Source: Enterococcus sp. ZJ1622
GTDB lineage: Bacteria; Bacillota; Bacilli; Lactobacillales; Enterococcaceae
Length of the DNA: 64,000 nt
Reading direction: 5' to 3'
NCBI RefSeq assembly: GCF_011038845.1
Contig: NZ_JAAKDW010000007.1
Span: 62,001-126,000 of the forward strand
Part shown: positions 16,182 through 24,645 of the stretch, in pieces
How positions within the stretch are numbered: position 1 is the first letter of the stretch
Layout of the letters: every line of letters starts with the position of its first letter
Translations under genes and position numbers: made by a program
Notes under the pieces: generated by a model
Told to the model about the DNA's origin: nothing
Seen by the model: only the letters and a program-made list of their open reading frames with translations
Database searches by the model: none

Positions 16182-18089
16182 ATGAACGAAACAATCGATA
16201 ACTTACAATTCAATCAAATCAAAAACGAAGTACAGGAACGTGCAATCGGGAACTACAGTAAGAAGCGTCTTCAGGAGATGACCGCTTCCACGGACCTTCA
16301 AACAGCAAAGACTCGGCAACAAGAAACAAAAGAGGCCCGACTGATCTTGGAAAGCAGCCAACATGTGCCATTCATGGGGCTGAAACGGATCGCTTCATTA
16401 ACGGAACAAATCAGAAAAGGGCTGAGTTTGCTTCCGGCAGACTTGATTGAATATGCGGATTTTCTAAGAAGCAGTCGAATGATCAAAAAATTTTTTGAGA
16501 AAAACCAGTACCAGACTCCGTTATTGTTAGCTTACAGCAAGAACTTGCCGGAGTTACTGTCTGTTGAAGAAATGATTTACCAGAAAATAAAAAACGGCAA
16601 AATCATTGATGATGCTTCGAGAAATTTGCGTAAAATACGCAAACAACTGCAAATGAACGAAAAAGAAATACAAGCTCGATTGATGAAGTTTTTGCGTCAT
16701 CCAAACAACAAAGAAATGATCCAGGAATCCATGATCGTTCAAAAAGGGGGATATCAGACGATCCCCATCAAATCAAGCTATAAAAATAAAGTCGATGGAA
16801 CCATTGTGGAACAATCGAACAAAGGCACGACCGTATTTATAGAACCTACTGTAGTGACAAAGCTGAATACGCAGCATCAGTTGCTAAAAGCAGAAGAAAC
16901 GGCAGAAGAATACCAGATTTTAGCGGAATTGACTGGAGCACTGGCAGAAAATGAACAGGCAATCGAGTTGATCCTAGAAACAGTGACCGTTTTCGACATG
17001 ATTTTCGCCAAAGCGAAGTATAGTCGGGAAATCAAGGGAATCACGCCGATCCTCAATAAATCGGAACGGATCCGGATCAAACAGGGGCGACATCCTTTTT
17101 TGCCAGAAAATGCTGTGCCTCTAGATTTCGAATTGGGTGACACTTATCGAGGTCTGGTGATCACCGGAGCCAATGCTGGCGGCAAAACAGTCGTATTGAA
17201 AACCGTTGGATTATTGACCCTGATGGCTATGTACGGATTGCAGATACCAGCTAGAGAAGGGACGGAGCTTGCTGTATTCGATGACATACTGATAGATATC
17301 GGCGATCAGCAAGACATGGGAAATGCATTGAGTACCTTTTCCGGCCATATGCGAAATATCGCAATGATATTGAAAAAGGCAAAAAGAAATATCTTAGTTC
17401 TATTGGATGAGATCGGTAGCGGGACAGAACCGAATGAAGGTGCAGCGCTAGCAATCTCGATCATGGAAACTATGTACGAGCAAGGAGCATTGATCATCGC
17501 CACGACCCATTACGGAGAGATCAAGAAATTTGCCGAAGAGCACGAAGATTTCGTCCCTGCAGCCATGGCCTTCGATCGAGAAGCTTTGGAGCCTAAGTAC
17601 CTTCTCCAAGTAGGTGAAACCGGTGAAAGCCAAGCACTTTGGATCGCACAGAAGATGCAGATGTCAGAGGGGCTGATCCACAGAGCACAACAGTATCTTT
17701 CTCACAAAGAATATGGGACGAAAAAACGGGCATTCTGTCAAACAGCGAACCGCCCAGATCACCCTCGAAAAGAAAAACGATTATTTGCAAAAGGTGACCG
17801 CGTGTTTTCTTCGCTGCACCAGAAAGAAGTATTGGTTTTTGAGGATACTGGAGAAGATCAGATCATCGTTCATTCAGATAACGAAAAGATTTCTGTGCCA
17901 AGACAACGTGTGCAACTTCGGCGTTCTGCTGAAGCACTTTATCCAGACGGGTATGACCTAGATAGCTTGTTCACTGATTTCAAAACGAGAAAACAGCAAC
18001 GGGACTTAGCACGCGGGTCCAAAAAAGCGCACAAAGAACTGAGAAAAGAAATGCAGAAACGGCAAGCTGAAAGGAAAAAACAGCCGTAA
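16182..18089 (+). CDS. MutS2-like ATPase without Smr domain
   Basis: A 635-residue member of the MutS2 branch of MutS ATPases. A lever/clamp region (about 40-310) includes IQESMIVQKGGYQTIPIKSS and the conserved GTTVFIEPT. The ATPase has Walker A GANAGGKT near residue 330, Walker B LVLLDEIGSGTEPNEG near 405-420 and ATTHYGEIK. After it, FAKGDRVFSSLHQKEVLVFE resembles the KOW module of MutS2, then a basic helical tail. Normal MutS2 is about 780 residues and ends in a Smr nuclease domain; this one ends before it. B. subtilis MutS2 binds collided ribosomes. Start ATG 16182 follows AAAGGAGAG. Expression is gated by the leader attenuator, fitting a ribosome-related role. Probably a second MutS2 paralogue, not the housekeeping gene. 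Confidence 0.85.
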   Translation: MNETIDNLQFNQIKNEVQERAIGNYSKKRLQEMTASTDLQTAKTRQQETKEARLILESSQHVPFMGLKRIASLTEQIRKGLSLLPADLIEYADFLRSSRMIKKFFEKNQYQTPLLLAYSKNLPELLSVEEMIYQKIKNGKIIDDASRNLRKIRKQLQMNEKEIQARLMKFLRHPNNKEMIQESMIVQKGGYQTIPIKSSYKNKVDGTIVEQSNKGTTVFIEPTVVTKLNTQHQLLKAEETAEEYQILAELTGALAENEQAIELILETVTVFDMIFAKAKYSREIKGITPILNKSERIRIKQGRHPFLPENAVPLDFELGDTYRGLVITGANAGGKTVVLKTVGLLTLMAMYGLQIPAREGTELAVFDDILIDIGDQQDMGNALSTFSGHMRNIAMILKKAKRNILVLLDEIGSGTEPNEGAALAISIMETMYEQGALIIATTHYGEIKKFAEEHEDFVPAAMAFDREALEPKYLLQVGETGESQALWIAQKMQMSEGLIHRAQQYLSHKEYGTKKRAFCQTANRPDHPRKEKRLFAKGDRVFSSLHQKEVLVFEDTGEDQIIVHSDNEKISVPRQRVQLRRSAEALYPDGYDLDSLFTDFKTRKQQRDLARGSKKAHKELRKEMQKRQAERKKQP

Positions 18090-18211
18090 AGGAACAGTCC
18101 TGTAAGGCCAAAGAAACCTCTCGAAGTACGCAAGAAATGGTGAATCGATTGGTTTTATCCTATAGATAAGCTAAAATAAAAGAAAAGAACGCTGCAAGGA
18201 GTTGCGACGAA

Positions 18212-18775
18212 ATGAAAATAACTACGAATTGGCAAAAAGAAATACGGACTATTCCGAATCTCTTATCTTTGTTCCGGATTTTTTTACTGCCAGTCTATCT
18301 TTACTTTGTGATGGACCAGTCTTTTTATGTAGCGGGTACAGTCATTGCTGTTTCTGGAGTGACCGATTTTTTGGACGGGTTTATCGCTCGGAAGTTCAAT
18401 CAGGTGACAGAGCTTGGTAAGGTACTTGATCCTTTTTCAGATAAGCTGACACAGCTTGTCCTGATTTTCTCGATGGCTTGGCATCGGCCGTGGATCTGGC
18501 TGATTCTAGGATTGTTTGTGATCAAAGAAGGGTTCATGTTTGTGGCAGGTCTGATTGGCTTGCGGCGAAATATCCGATTAAGCGGTGCAAAGTGGTATGG
18601 AAAAGTTGCAACAGCGGTGATATATGCGGGGATGGTTCTCTTGCTTTTATTCCCGGAGTTACCGGAAATATGGGTGAAAACTGTTTTTGCTGTCATCACT
18701 TATAGCTTATTACAATCTTTTGTGTTGTATATTTTCGAGTATCGGCGGTTGCTGAAGGCTGATCAAAATAAATAA
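18212..18775 (+). CDS. CDP-alcohol phosphatidyltransferase (PgsA-like)
   Basis: A 187-residue membrane enzyme with the diagnostic motif DG-x2-AR-x8-G-x3-D-x3-D, seen as DFLDGFIARKFN then ELGKVLDPFSDK (about residues 50-80). It joins a CDP-diacylglycerol with an alcohol, most likely glycerol 3-phosphate, to make phosphatidylglycerol phosphate. About five membrane helices. The opening TIPNLLSLFRIFLLPVYLY is typical of PgsA. Enterococci carry a main pgsA elsewhere in the synteny of competence and recA genes, so this may be a paralogue. ATG is preceded by AAGGAG. A terminator follows. Confidence 0.87.
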   Translation: MKITTNWQKEIRTIPNLLSLFRIFLLPVYLYFVMDQSFYVAGTVIAVSGVTDFLDGFIARKFNQVTELGKVLDPFSDKLTQLVLIFSMAWHRPWIWLILGLFVIKEGFMFVAGLIGLRRNIRLSGAKWYGKVATAVIYAGMVLLLLFPELPEIWVKTVFAVITYSLLQSFVLYIFEYRRLLKADQNK

Positions 18776-18781
18776 ACCGGA

Positions 18782-18821
18782 AAAAATGGAGCGAAAGTCA
18801 AGGGGCTTTGCTCCATTTTTT
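18782..18821 (+). terminator. Bidirectional terminator
   Basis: AAAAAATGGAGC and GCTCCATTTTTT are exact complements, serving the PgsA-like gene on one side and the DsrE/CstR unit on the other. Confidence 0.85.
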
Positions 18822-18844
18822 AGTATCCAGTGATAGATAGAGAT

Positions 18845-19159
18845 CTAAGGTTTGATATACGCATACCCTTTCTCCTGCAATTCGATCAAATCAAGAACTC
18901 CTGCTGGAACAACGATCACTTGGTCAGGCAAGGACTGCTCAGAGATGTGATTGGCACGCATAGCGTTGGCACAGGCATGGAAGGTTACGTTTTCCATACT
19001 CAAAAAAGCTTCATTGGCAGGATCTAAGTAACCGGTGATCGCGATGCCGTTGACTGAAACAACGATGACAGCTTCTGGAGCTGCCTTCAATAGATTTTTT
19101 ACATTATGACTCGTTTCTGTCCATTTCTCTAATTCATCGATATGAAAAACAACGTTCAT
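18845..19159 (-). CDS. DsrE-family protein
   Basis: A 104-residue protein of the DsrE/DsrF-like fold (short alpha/beta sulfur-relay proteins). It contains NVVFHIDELEKW at the start, VNGIAITGY in the middle and VTFHACANAMRANHI, whose Cys corresponds in position to the persulfide-carrying Cys of DsrE-like proteins. Start at 19159 (ATG) with AAAGGA upstream; a TTG at 19168 is an alternative. It is the second gene after the CstR-type regulator (13-base gap), so it belongs to the sulfide/persulfide module and may shuttle sulfane sulfur. Confidence 0.82.
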   Translation of the reverse strand: MNVVFHIDELEKWTETSHNVKNLLKAAPEAVIVVSVNGIAITGYLDPANEAFLSMENVTFHACANAMRANHISEQSLPDQVIVVPAGVLDLIELQEKGYAYIKP

Positions 19160-19172
19160 TGAAATCAATCCT

Positions 19173-19433
19173 TTACTTCTTAATAATCATCTTGATTGCT
19201 TGTTCCAGTTTTGCTGCCTGTTCTGCCGGGTCTTTTTCAGGATTCTCAAAACAATTCTTGAGATTGTCCGCCACGATCATTCCCATGACCCGATCGATAC
19301 TGGAACGGACCGCACTCAATTGAGTAATCACATCCATACATTCTTTTTCGTCTTCGATCATCTTCTGGATGCCTCGAATCTGACCTTCTGTACGCTTCAA
19401 ACGGTTCATGATATTTTTGTTGTCGATCTCCAT
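19173..19433 (-). CDS. cstR: CstR-type persulfide-sensing repressor (CsoR family)
   Basis: An 86-residue all-helical CsoR/RcnR-family repressor. The copper-sensing CsoR triad is Cys-His-Cys; here the aligned residues are Cys32, Asn57, Cys61 with the same spacing (25 and 4). Replacement of His by Asn, with both Cys kept, is the hallmark of CstR, which senses persulfides by forming inter-Cys sulfur bridges. The neighbours confirm it: divergent rhodanese and CoA-disulfide-reductase/rhodanese genes, DsrE downstream. GAGGAGG lies ahead of the ATG. An inverted repeat overlapping its own promoter implies autoregulation. Confidence 0.92.
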   Translation of the reverse strand: MEIDNKNIMNRLKRTEGQIRGIQKMIEDEKECMDVITQLSAVRSSIDRVMGMIVADNLKNCFENPEKDPAEQAAKLEQAIKMIIKK

Positions 19434-19463
19434 GGCGCATCCTCCTCTGTTTTTATAATCAGA

Positions 19464-19492
19464 TAATACCCTGTATCGGTATAATTTGCAAA
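19464..19492 (-). promoter_or_regulatory. Promoter of cstR
   Basis: On the minus strand TTGCAA (19487-19492), 17 bases, TATTAT (19464-19469); operator 19467-19483 overlaps it. Confidence 0.65.
19467..19483. promoter_or_regulatory. CstR operator 1
   Basis: ATACC-CTGTATC-GGTAT, perfect 5-base arms around a GC-containing centre, inside the cstR promoter spacer. Confidence 0.65.
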
Positions 19493-19529
19493 TATAAAAA
19501 ATAGTCAGCTGTCAGGTAAAACATTCTTG

Positions 19530-19558
19530 TTGACAGAAAAGGGATATTCTTGTTTAAT
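19530..19558 (+). promoter_or_regulatory. Promoter of the rhodanese operon
   Basis: TTGACA (19530-19535), 17 bases, TTTAAT (19553-19558); operator 2 starts at the next base. Confidence 0.8.
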
Positions 19559-19574
19559 ATACCCCGTAAGGTAT
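19559..19574. promoter_or_regulatory. CstR operator 2
   Basis: ATACC-CCGTAA-GGTAT, same arms as operator 1 with a six-base centre, covering the predicted transcription start of the rhodanese operon. Confidence 0.7.
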
Positions 19575-19600
19575 TTTTAAAAATAAAAAGAGGTGTAGAC

Positions 19601-19915
19601 ATGAATTTTTTATTTCAACCAGTCAAAACGATTTCGATCCAAGAATTACAAGGTAGATTAGCGGATTCTCCAGTATTGCTAGATGTAAGGACACCATCAG
19701 AATACCGATCGGGGCATATCAAACAGGCAAAGAATGTTCCATTACAAAAAATAAACGGATACAATGGAGAAAAGGATAAAACTGTTTATGTGATCTGCCA
19801 GTCAGGGATGCGGAGCAAACAAGCTGCAAAAGAATTGACAAAAGCAGGATATGATGTGATCAACGTTCGCGGCGGCATGAACCAATGGACAGGACAACTA
19901 GCAGGAGGGAAATAA
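19601..19915 (+). CDS. Single-domain rhodanese
   Basis: A 104-residue rhodanese (sulfurtransferase). The domain spans LLDVRTPSEYRSGHIKQA to the active-site loop CQSGMRS, in which Cys is the persulfide carrier, and ends NVRGGMNQW. ATG 19601 follows AGAGGTG; the longer upstream frame begins inside the promoter and is not used. The next gene starts one base after its stop, so the two are tightly coupled. Together with CstR control this marks a role in handling hydropersulfides or sulfide-derived sulfane sulfur in the cytoplasm. Confidence 0.92.
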   Translation: MNFLFQPVKTISIQELQGRLADSPVLLDVRTPSEYRSGHIKQAKNVPLQKINGYNGEKDKTVYVICQSGMRSKQAAKELTKAGYDVINVRGGMNQWTGQLAGGK

Positions 19916-19916
19916 A

Positions 19917-21572
19917 ATGAAAATCGTGATTGTAGGCGGAGTAGCCGGTGGGATGTCAGCTGCTACTCGATTGCGTCGTTTGATGGAAGATGCGCAGATC
20001 GTTGTGTTTGAAAAGGGACCATTCGTTTCGTTTGCAAACTGCGGCCTGCCATATTATCTTTCAGGAGAAATCGATGAGCGGGAAAAGCTACTCGTCCAGA
20101 CACCAGAATCATTGGCTGCGCGTTTTCGTTTAGATGTGCGTCCGAATCATGAAGTCACGACTGTTTTTCCAGCAACAAAAACAGTAGAAGTCGTCCATGA
20201 TGGCAAAAAGAGTATCGAAAGCTATGACGCATTGATCCTATCACCGGGGGCAAAACCAGTCATTCCGCCGATAAACGGAATAGCAGAAGCTGAAAATGTA
20301 TTTTCTGTCCGCAATGTGCCGGATATCGACAAGGTGATGGGGGCTTTAGAACACAATCCTGAACAAGCAGTGATCATCGGTGCAGGATTTATTGGTTTGG
20401 AAATGGCAGAGAATCTGAAAAAACGCGGGATCTCAGTGACGATTATCGAGCAAGCATCGCATGTTCTTCCCTCGCTAGATGAAGAAATGGCTGCTTTCGT
20501 ACAGGAAGAGCTAACAAAGCAAAAGATCGAAGTGATCACCGCTCATGCAGTGACCGCATTTGAAAATGGGGGAAAGGCATTACGTTTAGATGACGGACGC
20601 GTCCTAACCACTGATATGACCATTTTATCAGTAGGGGTCCGGCCAGATAGTCAATTAGCAGAAAAAGCTGGGATCAAGACAGGTTTACGTGGCGGGATCA
20701 TTGTAGATGAGCAGTATCAGACGAGTGTGCCTGATATTTATGCTGTAGGGGACGCGATTGTCGTGAAACAGCAGCTTACCGATGAAGATACGCTGATTTC
20801 ATTAGCCTCTCCTGCCAATCGTCAAGGACGCCAAGTGGCAGATGTGATTGCTGGTCTTTCTCGAGAAAACAAAGGAAGTATCGGTACAGCGATCATTCGA
20901 GTATTCGAAAGAACGGCGGCTTCTACAGGGCTAAGTGAGCAGGCAGCAAGAAAAGCCGGCTTGCCAGTCGAAGTGATCCACGTATCGGGAAAAGATCACG
21001 CTGGTTATTATCCAGGTGCAACAGAGATATGGCTTAAACTGATCTTTGATCCGAAAACCGGCAAAATCTACGGCGCACAAGGAGTCGGTGAAAAAGGCGT
21101 CGATAAACGCATCGATATTTTAGCGACAGCTATCAAAGGCGGATTGACGATCTTTGATCTACCGGAGCTGGAATTCACGTATGCTCCGCCATTTGGTTCC
21201 GCGAAAGATCCAGTGAATATGCTGGGATATGCTGCTATGAATCTTGCAGAAGGATTGAGCCAATCAATTCAGTGGTATGACTTGCCGGAAGAACTGGCAA
21301 AAGGAAACCAGCTGATCGACGTCCGCAACCCAGACGAATGGGCGAACGGCCACTTCAAAGAAGCGCTGCAGATCCCTCTTTTCGAACTGCGCGAACGTCT
21401 GAACGAATTGGATAAAAACAAAGCCTATATCGTCAGTTGTCACAGCGGTTTACGTAGTTATTTAGCTGAAAGGATACTGAAACAAGCAGGTTTTGACGTA
21501 CGCAATCTGGATGGCGCATTTGCGTTGTATCAGGCAGTTCGACCGGAAGAACTTGTGTTTCCTGATAAATAA
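19917..21572 (+). CDS. CoA-disulfide reductase with C-terminal rhodanese domain
   Basis: A 551-residue fusion. The first 440 residues are a flavoprotein disulfide reductase: FAD fold KIVIVGGVAGGMSAATRLRR, active-site FVSFANCGLPYYLSG with Cys43, NADH fold QAVIIGAGFIGLEMAENL and DIYAVGDAI. The last 100 residues are a rhodanese with QLIDVRNPDEWANGH and catalytic loop VSCHSGLRS. Such CoADR-Rhd enzymes reduce CoA persulfide and polysulfides using NADH. It is the last gene of the CstR-controlled operon, followed by a strong terminator. Specificity (CoA persulfide against polysulfide) is inferred from domain architecture. Confidence 0.93.
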   Translation: MKIVIVGGVAGGMSAATRLRRLMEDAQIVVFEKGPFVSFANCGLPYYLSGEIDEREKLLVQTPESLAARFRLDVRPNHEVTTVFPATKTVEVVHDGKKSIESYDALILSPGAKPVIPPINGIAEAENVFSVRNVPDIDKVMGALEHNPEQAVIIGAGFIGLEMAENLKKRGISVTIIEQASHVLPSLDEEMAAFVQEELTKQKIEVITAHAVTAFENGGKALRLDDGRVLTTDMTILSVGVRPDSQLAEKAGIKTGLRGGIIVDEQYQTSVPDIYAVGDAIVVKQQLTDEDTLISLASPANRQGRQVADVIAGLSRENKGSIGTAIIRVFERTAASTGLSEQAARKAGLPVEVIHVSGKDHAGYYPGATEIWLKLIFDPKTGKIYGAQGVGEKGVDKRIDILATAIKGGLTIFDLPELEFTYAPPFGSAKDPVNMLGYAAMNLAEGLSQSIQWYDLPEELAKGNQLIDVRNPDEWANGHFKEALQIPLFELRERLNELDKNKAYIVSCHSGLRSYLAERILKQAGFDVRNLDGAFALYQAVRPEELVFPDK

Positions 21573-21632
21573 GCCGATTTCCTCTAAAACAGCCTTGATG
21601 AAATGAATGGAAACAACAAAACGTGACTAAAG

Positions 21633-21695
21633 AAAGAACAGATGATCATTTTCTGATGCTACTACAGTATAAGAAAAGAATCTGTTCTTTTTCTT
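21633..21695 (+). terminator. Terminator of the rhodanese operon
   Basis: AAAGAACAGAT (21633-21643) and ATCTGTTCTTT (21680-21690) are exact complements, followed by a T-rich tract. Confidence 0.85.
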
Positions 21696-21791
21696 ATAGA
21701 AAACTTAGGAAGTTCATCTAAGAAAGTTAGCTGAAAATATGGTAAAATCCTTCCGCATGAAAAATCACGTGGAATAAAAGGGAGAGAAAAA

Positions 21792-22301
21792 ATGAAAAAA
21801 TTATCAAGAAAAGACGTAGCTGCGACCTTGATAAAAGACAAATTTTTTTCAAAGGGACATATTCCTTTGAAAATATGGCAGTCTTTGGTCGCATTGTTTG
21901 GCTGGCTGATCGTGTTGTTGCCATTTATTTGGGTCTTTTTCCCATTGACTAGACCAGAAAGAGCAAAAGCATTTGACTTGTATGCTTTCTCACTCGAAAA
22001 AAAGCTCTTGTTCTTCTTGTTTCTGTTTTTCTTTGTCCTATACATCAGTTTTTTAAGTATCTCGTTTATCCTGACAAGATGGAACAATCGTCGGTTTCGT
22101 AAAATAATACAAAGAACGAAATATTATAATGAAGAACAGTTGGAAAAACGTTGTTAGCTGCTGGAAGAAGCATATACCGAACGTTTTGGACCGAAAGAGG
22201 AAAGAGAATCGGTGCGATTCTATTCTGTTTCAGAAGAACAGAACATGGATAGCTCCTTCATTGCAGAGCTTTATGAAAAAAACGAGGTGGGACTGAAATG
22301 A
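21792..22301 (+). pseudogene. PgaD-like two-helix membrane protein interrupted by an amber codon
   Basis: The frame starting at ATG 21792 reads 121 codons to TAG at 22155-22157, then continues open in the same frame for 47 more codons of normal-looking protein (LLEEAYTERFGPKEERESV and on) to TGA 22299-22301. That TGA overlaps the ATG of the glycosyltransferase by ATGA, the usual coupling. The full product would be 169 residues with two membrane helices (about 30-53 and 72-95) and a charged C-terminal tail, like the PgaD-type partner of poly-N-acetylglucosamine synthases. So the stop looks like a nonsense mutation, or a read-through site. Assignment to PgaD is by context and topology; sequence similarity is not evident to me. 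Confidence 0.7.
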
Positions 22302-23602
22302 TCACGATTATCGATACAGGTAGTCAATTTTTTGATAATATGTTGACACTTCTTTATTTTTTTCTGATTTCTTATCCTATTTTAGGCGGTTTCGTCTGGT
22401 TCATCGGTGTACAGTGTTATACATTCTTATACAAGCACAGACAAAAAGAATGGATAGATGTCCCTCCTGTAGTTGAGCCTTTTATCACGATCATGGTCCC
22501 GGCGCATAACGAGGAAATCGTAATCGAAGAGACGATCGAATATTTGATGACGAAAATGAATTATCATAATTATGAAGTGATCGTGACGGATGATGGCTCG
22601 ACTGACCGAACGCCTGATATTCTAGCAAGGCTGATGAAAAAATATAATAATCTGCGTGTGATCCGCATCGAAAAAAACAAAGGAAAAGCGCATGCGTTCA
22701 ATATAGGCACTGCTTTTGCCAAGGGGAAACTGATTTTGAGCAATGACGCGGATACGATGCCTGAACCAGATGCTTTGAACCGTTATGTGAATTATTTTAT
22801 TCGACCAGGTGCAAAGCATATCGCAGCTGTTACAGCCAATATGGATGTCCAAAATCGGACAAAGCTGATCGCCAAATCGCAAACGGTGGAATTCTCAAGT
22901 ATCGTTGGGATCATCAAGCGCACGCAAATGGCTGTATTTGGCGGACTGTACGCTTACAGTGGAGCGAATACCATGTATCGGAAATCCGCATTGATGGACG
23001 TGGGCGGCTTTCGGCAAGATCGTGCGACAGAAGATATCAGTATCGCTTGGGATCATCAGCTGAATGGCTGGCTTTCTGTCTTTGCTCCCGATATCATTTT
23101 CTTTATGGAGGTCCCGGAGACTGTGAGGATGCTTTATCGTCAAAGGAAACGATGGGCAAAAGGCGGAACAGAAGTCTGGCTGACTAATTTCAAGAAAGTG
23201 CTGCTACACCCCTTTGACCATATAGGACGGACTATCATGTTCATTGACCAAACCTTTAGTATCATCTGGTCGATCTTCTTTTGTTTATCGATGATCGTGT
23301 TTGTCGGTACGATGGGCTTTTACTTGTATCATGGGAATTACGAAACGATCTACCAGACACTGACGATCAGCTTTATTTTCATTTGTTTTGAGATGATCGC
23401 CGGTTTGTTCCAATTAGTCGCGTCTCTCCTTGTCGATGTGCAGAAAAGAAAGCTGAAATATCTGTTTTTTGCACCGTTATATATGTTAGTATTCTGGGTG
23501 GTCAATGCGATAACTATTTTTACAACTTTTATTCCAGCGGTCAAAACGATCCTTGGTTATGGCAGTGGCACGTGGAAAAGCCCGGAACGCAGCAGAAAAT
23601 GA
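22298..23602 (+). CDS. Processive family 2 glycosyltransferase (PgaC/IcaA-like)
   Basis: A 434-residue membrane glycosyltransferase. One helix near residues 10-38, then a cytoplasmic GT-A domain with VPAHNEE, VTDDGSTDRT (UDP binding), the DADT metal/acceptor motif and the processivity signature RQRKRW, then three or four helices at the C terminus. This is the layout of synthases that polymerise and export beta-1,6-N-acetylglucosamine or related polymers. Its start overlaps the end of the interrupted PgaD-like frame and GAGGTGGG precedes it. No pgaB-type deacetylase is adjacent; a NodB-type deacetylase lies at 38-39 kb. Polymer identity is inferred. Confidence 0.88.
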   Translation: MITIIDTGSQFFDNMLTLLYFFLISYPILGGFVWFIGVQCYTFLYKHRQKEWIDVPPVVEPFITIMVPAHNEEIVIEETIEYLMTKMNYHNYEVIVTDDGSTDRTPDILARLMKKYNNLRVIRIEKNKGKAHAFNIGTAFAKGKLILSNDADTMPEPDALNRYVNYFIRPGAKHIAAVTANMDVQNRTKLIAKSQTVEFSSIVGIIKRTQMAVFGGLYAYSGANTMYRKSALMDVGGFRQDRATEDISIAWDHQLNGWLSVFAPDIIFFMEVPETVRMLYRQRKRWAKGGTEVWLTNFKKVLLHPFDHIGRTIMFIDQTFSIIWSIFFCLSMIVFVGTMGFYLYHGNYETIYQTLTISFIFICFEMIAGLFQLVASLLVDVQKRKLKYLFFAPLYMLVFWVVNAITIFTTFIPAVKTILGYGSGTWKSPERSRK

Positions 23603-23749
23603 GTGTTATAGTAAGTACTTCTGAGTTTCTTCGTCCTTGGTGTCGATCATTTTGTTTTTAGACAAAGTACGCAGAGTGTTTATAGTCGTTTACTAATGGT
23701 TCGATTATAATGATAAATTAGTAAAAAAGGAATAAAGGCGGGAATATAG

Positions 23750-24619
23750 ATGAAAAAAATGACAGCGGTCCTTTCCGCATTACTAGTTTTTTCAGGCGCT
23801 AGTTTACTGACACAGCCAGCACAGGCAGAATCTTCGATCAGTCCGGAGAACCAGGCAGAGACAATGACTACGCGTGAGGATTCGACAGTTGCAAGTAGTG
23901 AACCAACATCTGCGACTTCAGAAACATCCTCTACAAGTACTACAGAAACAACGACAGCTTCCAGTACAACTTCTTCAGATACTACAACTGGTACAAGCAC
24001 AAGTAGTGATTCTTTGCAGGAGTTAGAAGATCACCGTAAAGCAGTCGAAGAAGCACTGGGAAAGGCAAAAGAGAAGTTGAAAGAAAATCAGGCAGCGATC
24101 GAACAGGACTTGGCAGATCTTAAAAATCGGACAGAAGCAGACCGAGCAAAGATCGAACAGGATTTAGCAGACGCCCGGACAAAAGCAGAAGCAGCTCAGA
24201 CTGAAATCGATCATAATATCCAAAAAGCAAAAGAATTCCAGACAAAACTCGATAGTATCAGCAGTTCTGTTTCTTCAGATTTGAATCAAGGACAAGCAGA
24301 TCTTGAAGCGGCAAGTGCAGATATCCGTGCAAAAATCAACGATGCCAAAGCGGTCGTAAATGACTTTGAATCCAAAAAGACAGATCTTGAAGCCAGTGTC
24401 CAACGAATCAAAACAGCGCTGCATTCTGCTGGAACAAGTGCATCTCAAGTAAGTGCTGCTGAGAACACCTCTACTACATCTGACAATGAGGATGGAGCAG
24501 ATTCTTCCTACGAGACATTGCCAAAAACGAATGAGCGAAATGACACTGCTGTCATGTCTACAGCCGGTCTCGGACTTCTGGCCGTTGTTTATATGGTATT
24601 CAAGAAAAAGGGACTGTGA
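23750..24619 (+). CDS. LPXTG-type cell-wall-anchored surface protein (LPKTN signal)
   Basis: A 289-residue surface protein. Signal peptide about 1-27 ending AQA-ES, a Ser/Thr-rich linker (about 30-88), a highly charged coiled-coil region (about 90-230) with an internal repeat around IEQDLADL...IEQDLADA, then a sorting signal: LPKTN, a hydrophobic helix and KKKGL. The sorting motif ends in Asn instead of Gly. The Thr/Ser linker probably acts as a stalk through the wall. No recognised binding domain; function unknown. Single gene; a terminator hairpin starts within its last codons. Whether the housekeeping sortase A accepts LPKTN is not shown. Confidence 0.88.
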   Translation: MKKMTAVLSALLVFSGASLLTQPAQAESSISPENQAETMTTREDSTVASSEPTSATSETSSTSTTETTTASSTTSSDTTTGTSTSSDSLQELEDHRKAVEEALGKAKEKLKENQAAIEQDLADLKNRTEADRAKIEQDLADARTKAEAAQTEIDHNIQKAKEFQTKLDSISSSVSSDLNQGQADLEAASADIRAKINDAKAVVNDFESKKTDLEASVQRIKTALHSAGTSASQVSAAENTSTTSDNEDGADSSYETLPKTNERNDTAVMSTAGLGLLAVVYMVFKKKGL

Positions 24620-24645
24620 CAAAAGTCTTGTCACAGTCCTTTTTT
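24609..24645 (+). terminator. Terminator of the surface protein gene
   Basis: GGACTGTGAC and GTCACAGTCC pair around a nine-base loop, followed by TTTTTT. The same hairpin core (TGTGACAAAAG) accompanies other copies of the structured repeat. Confidence 0.9.

Noticed and set aside
23680-24000. Minus-strand frame rich in Val, Ser and Glu opposite the surface protein
   Set aside because: It is the complement of the Ser/Thr codon repeats in the linker; no start signals.
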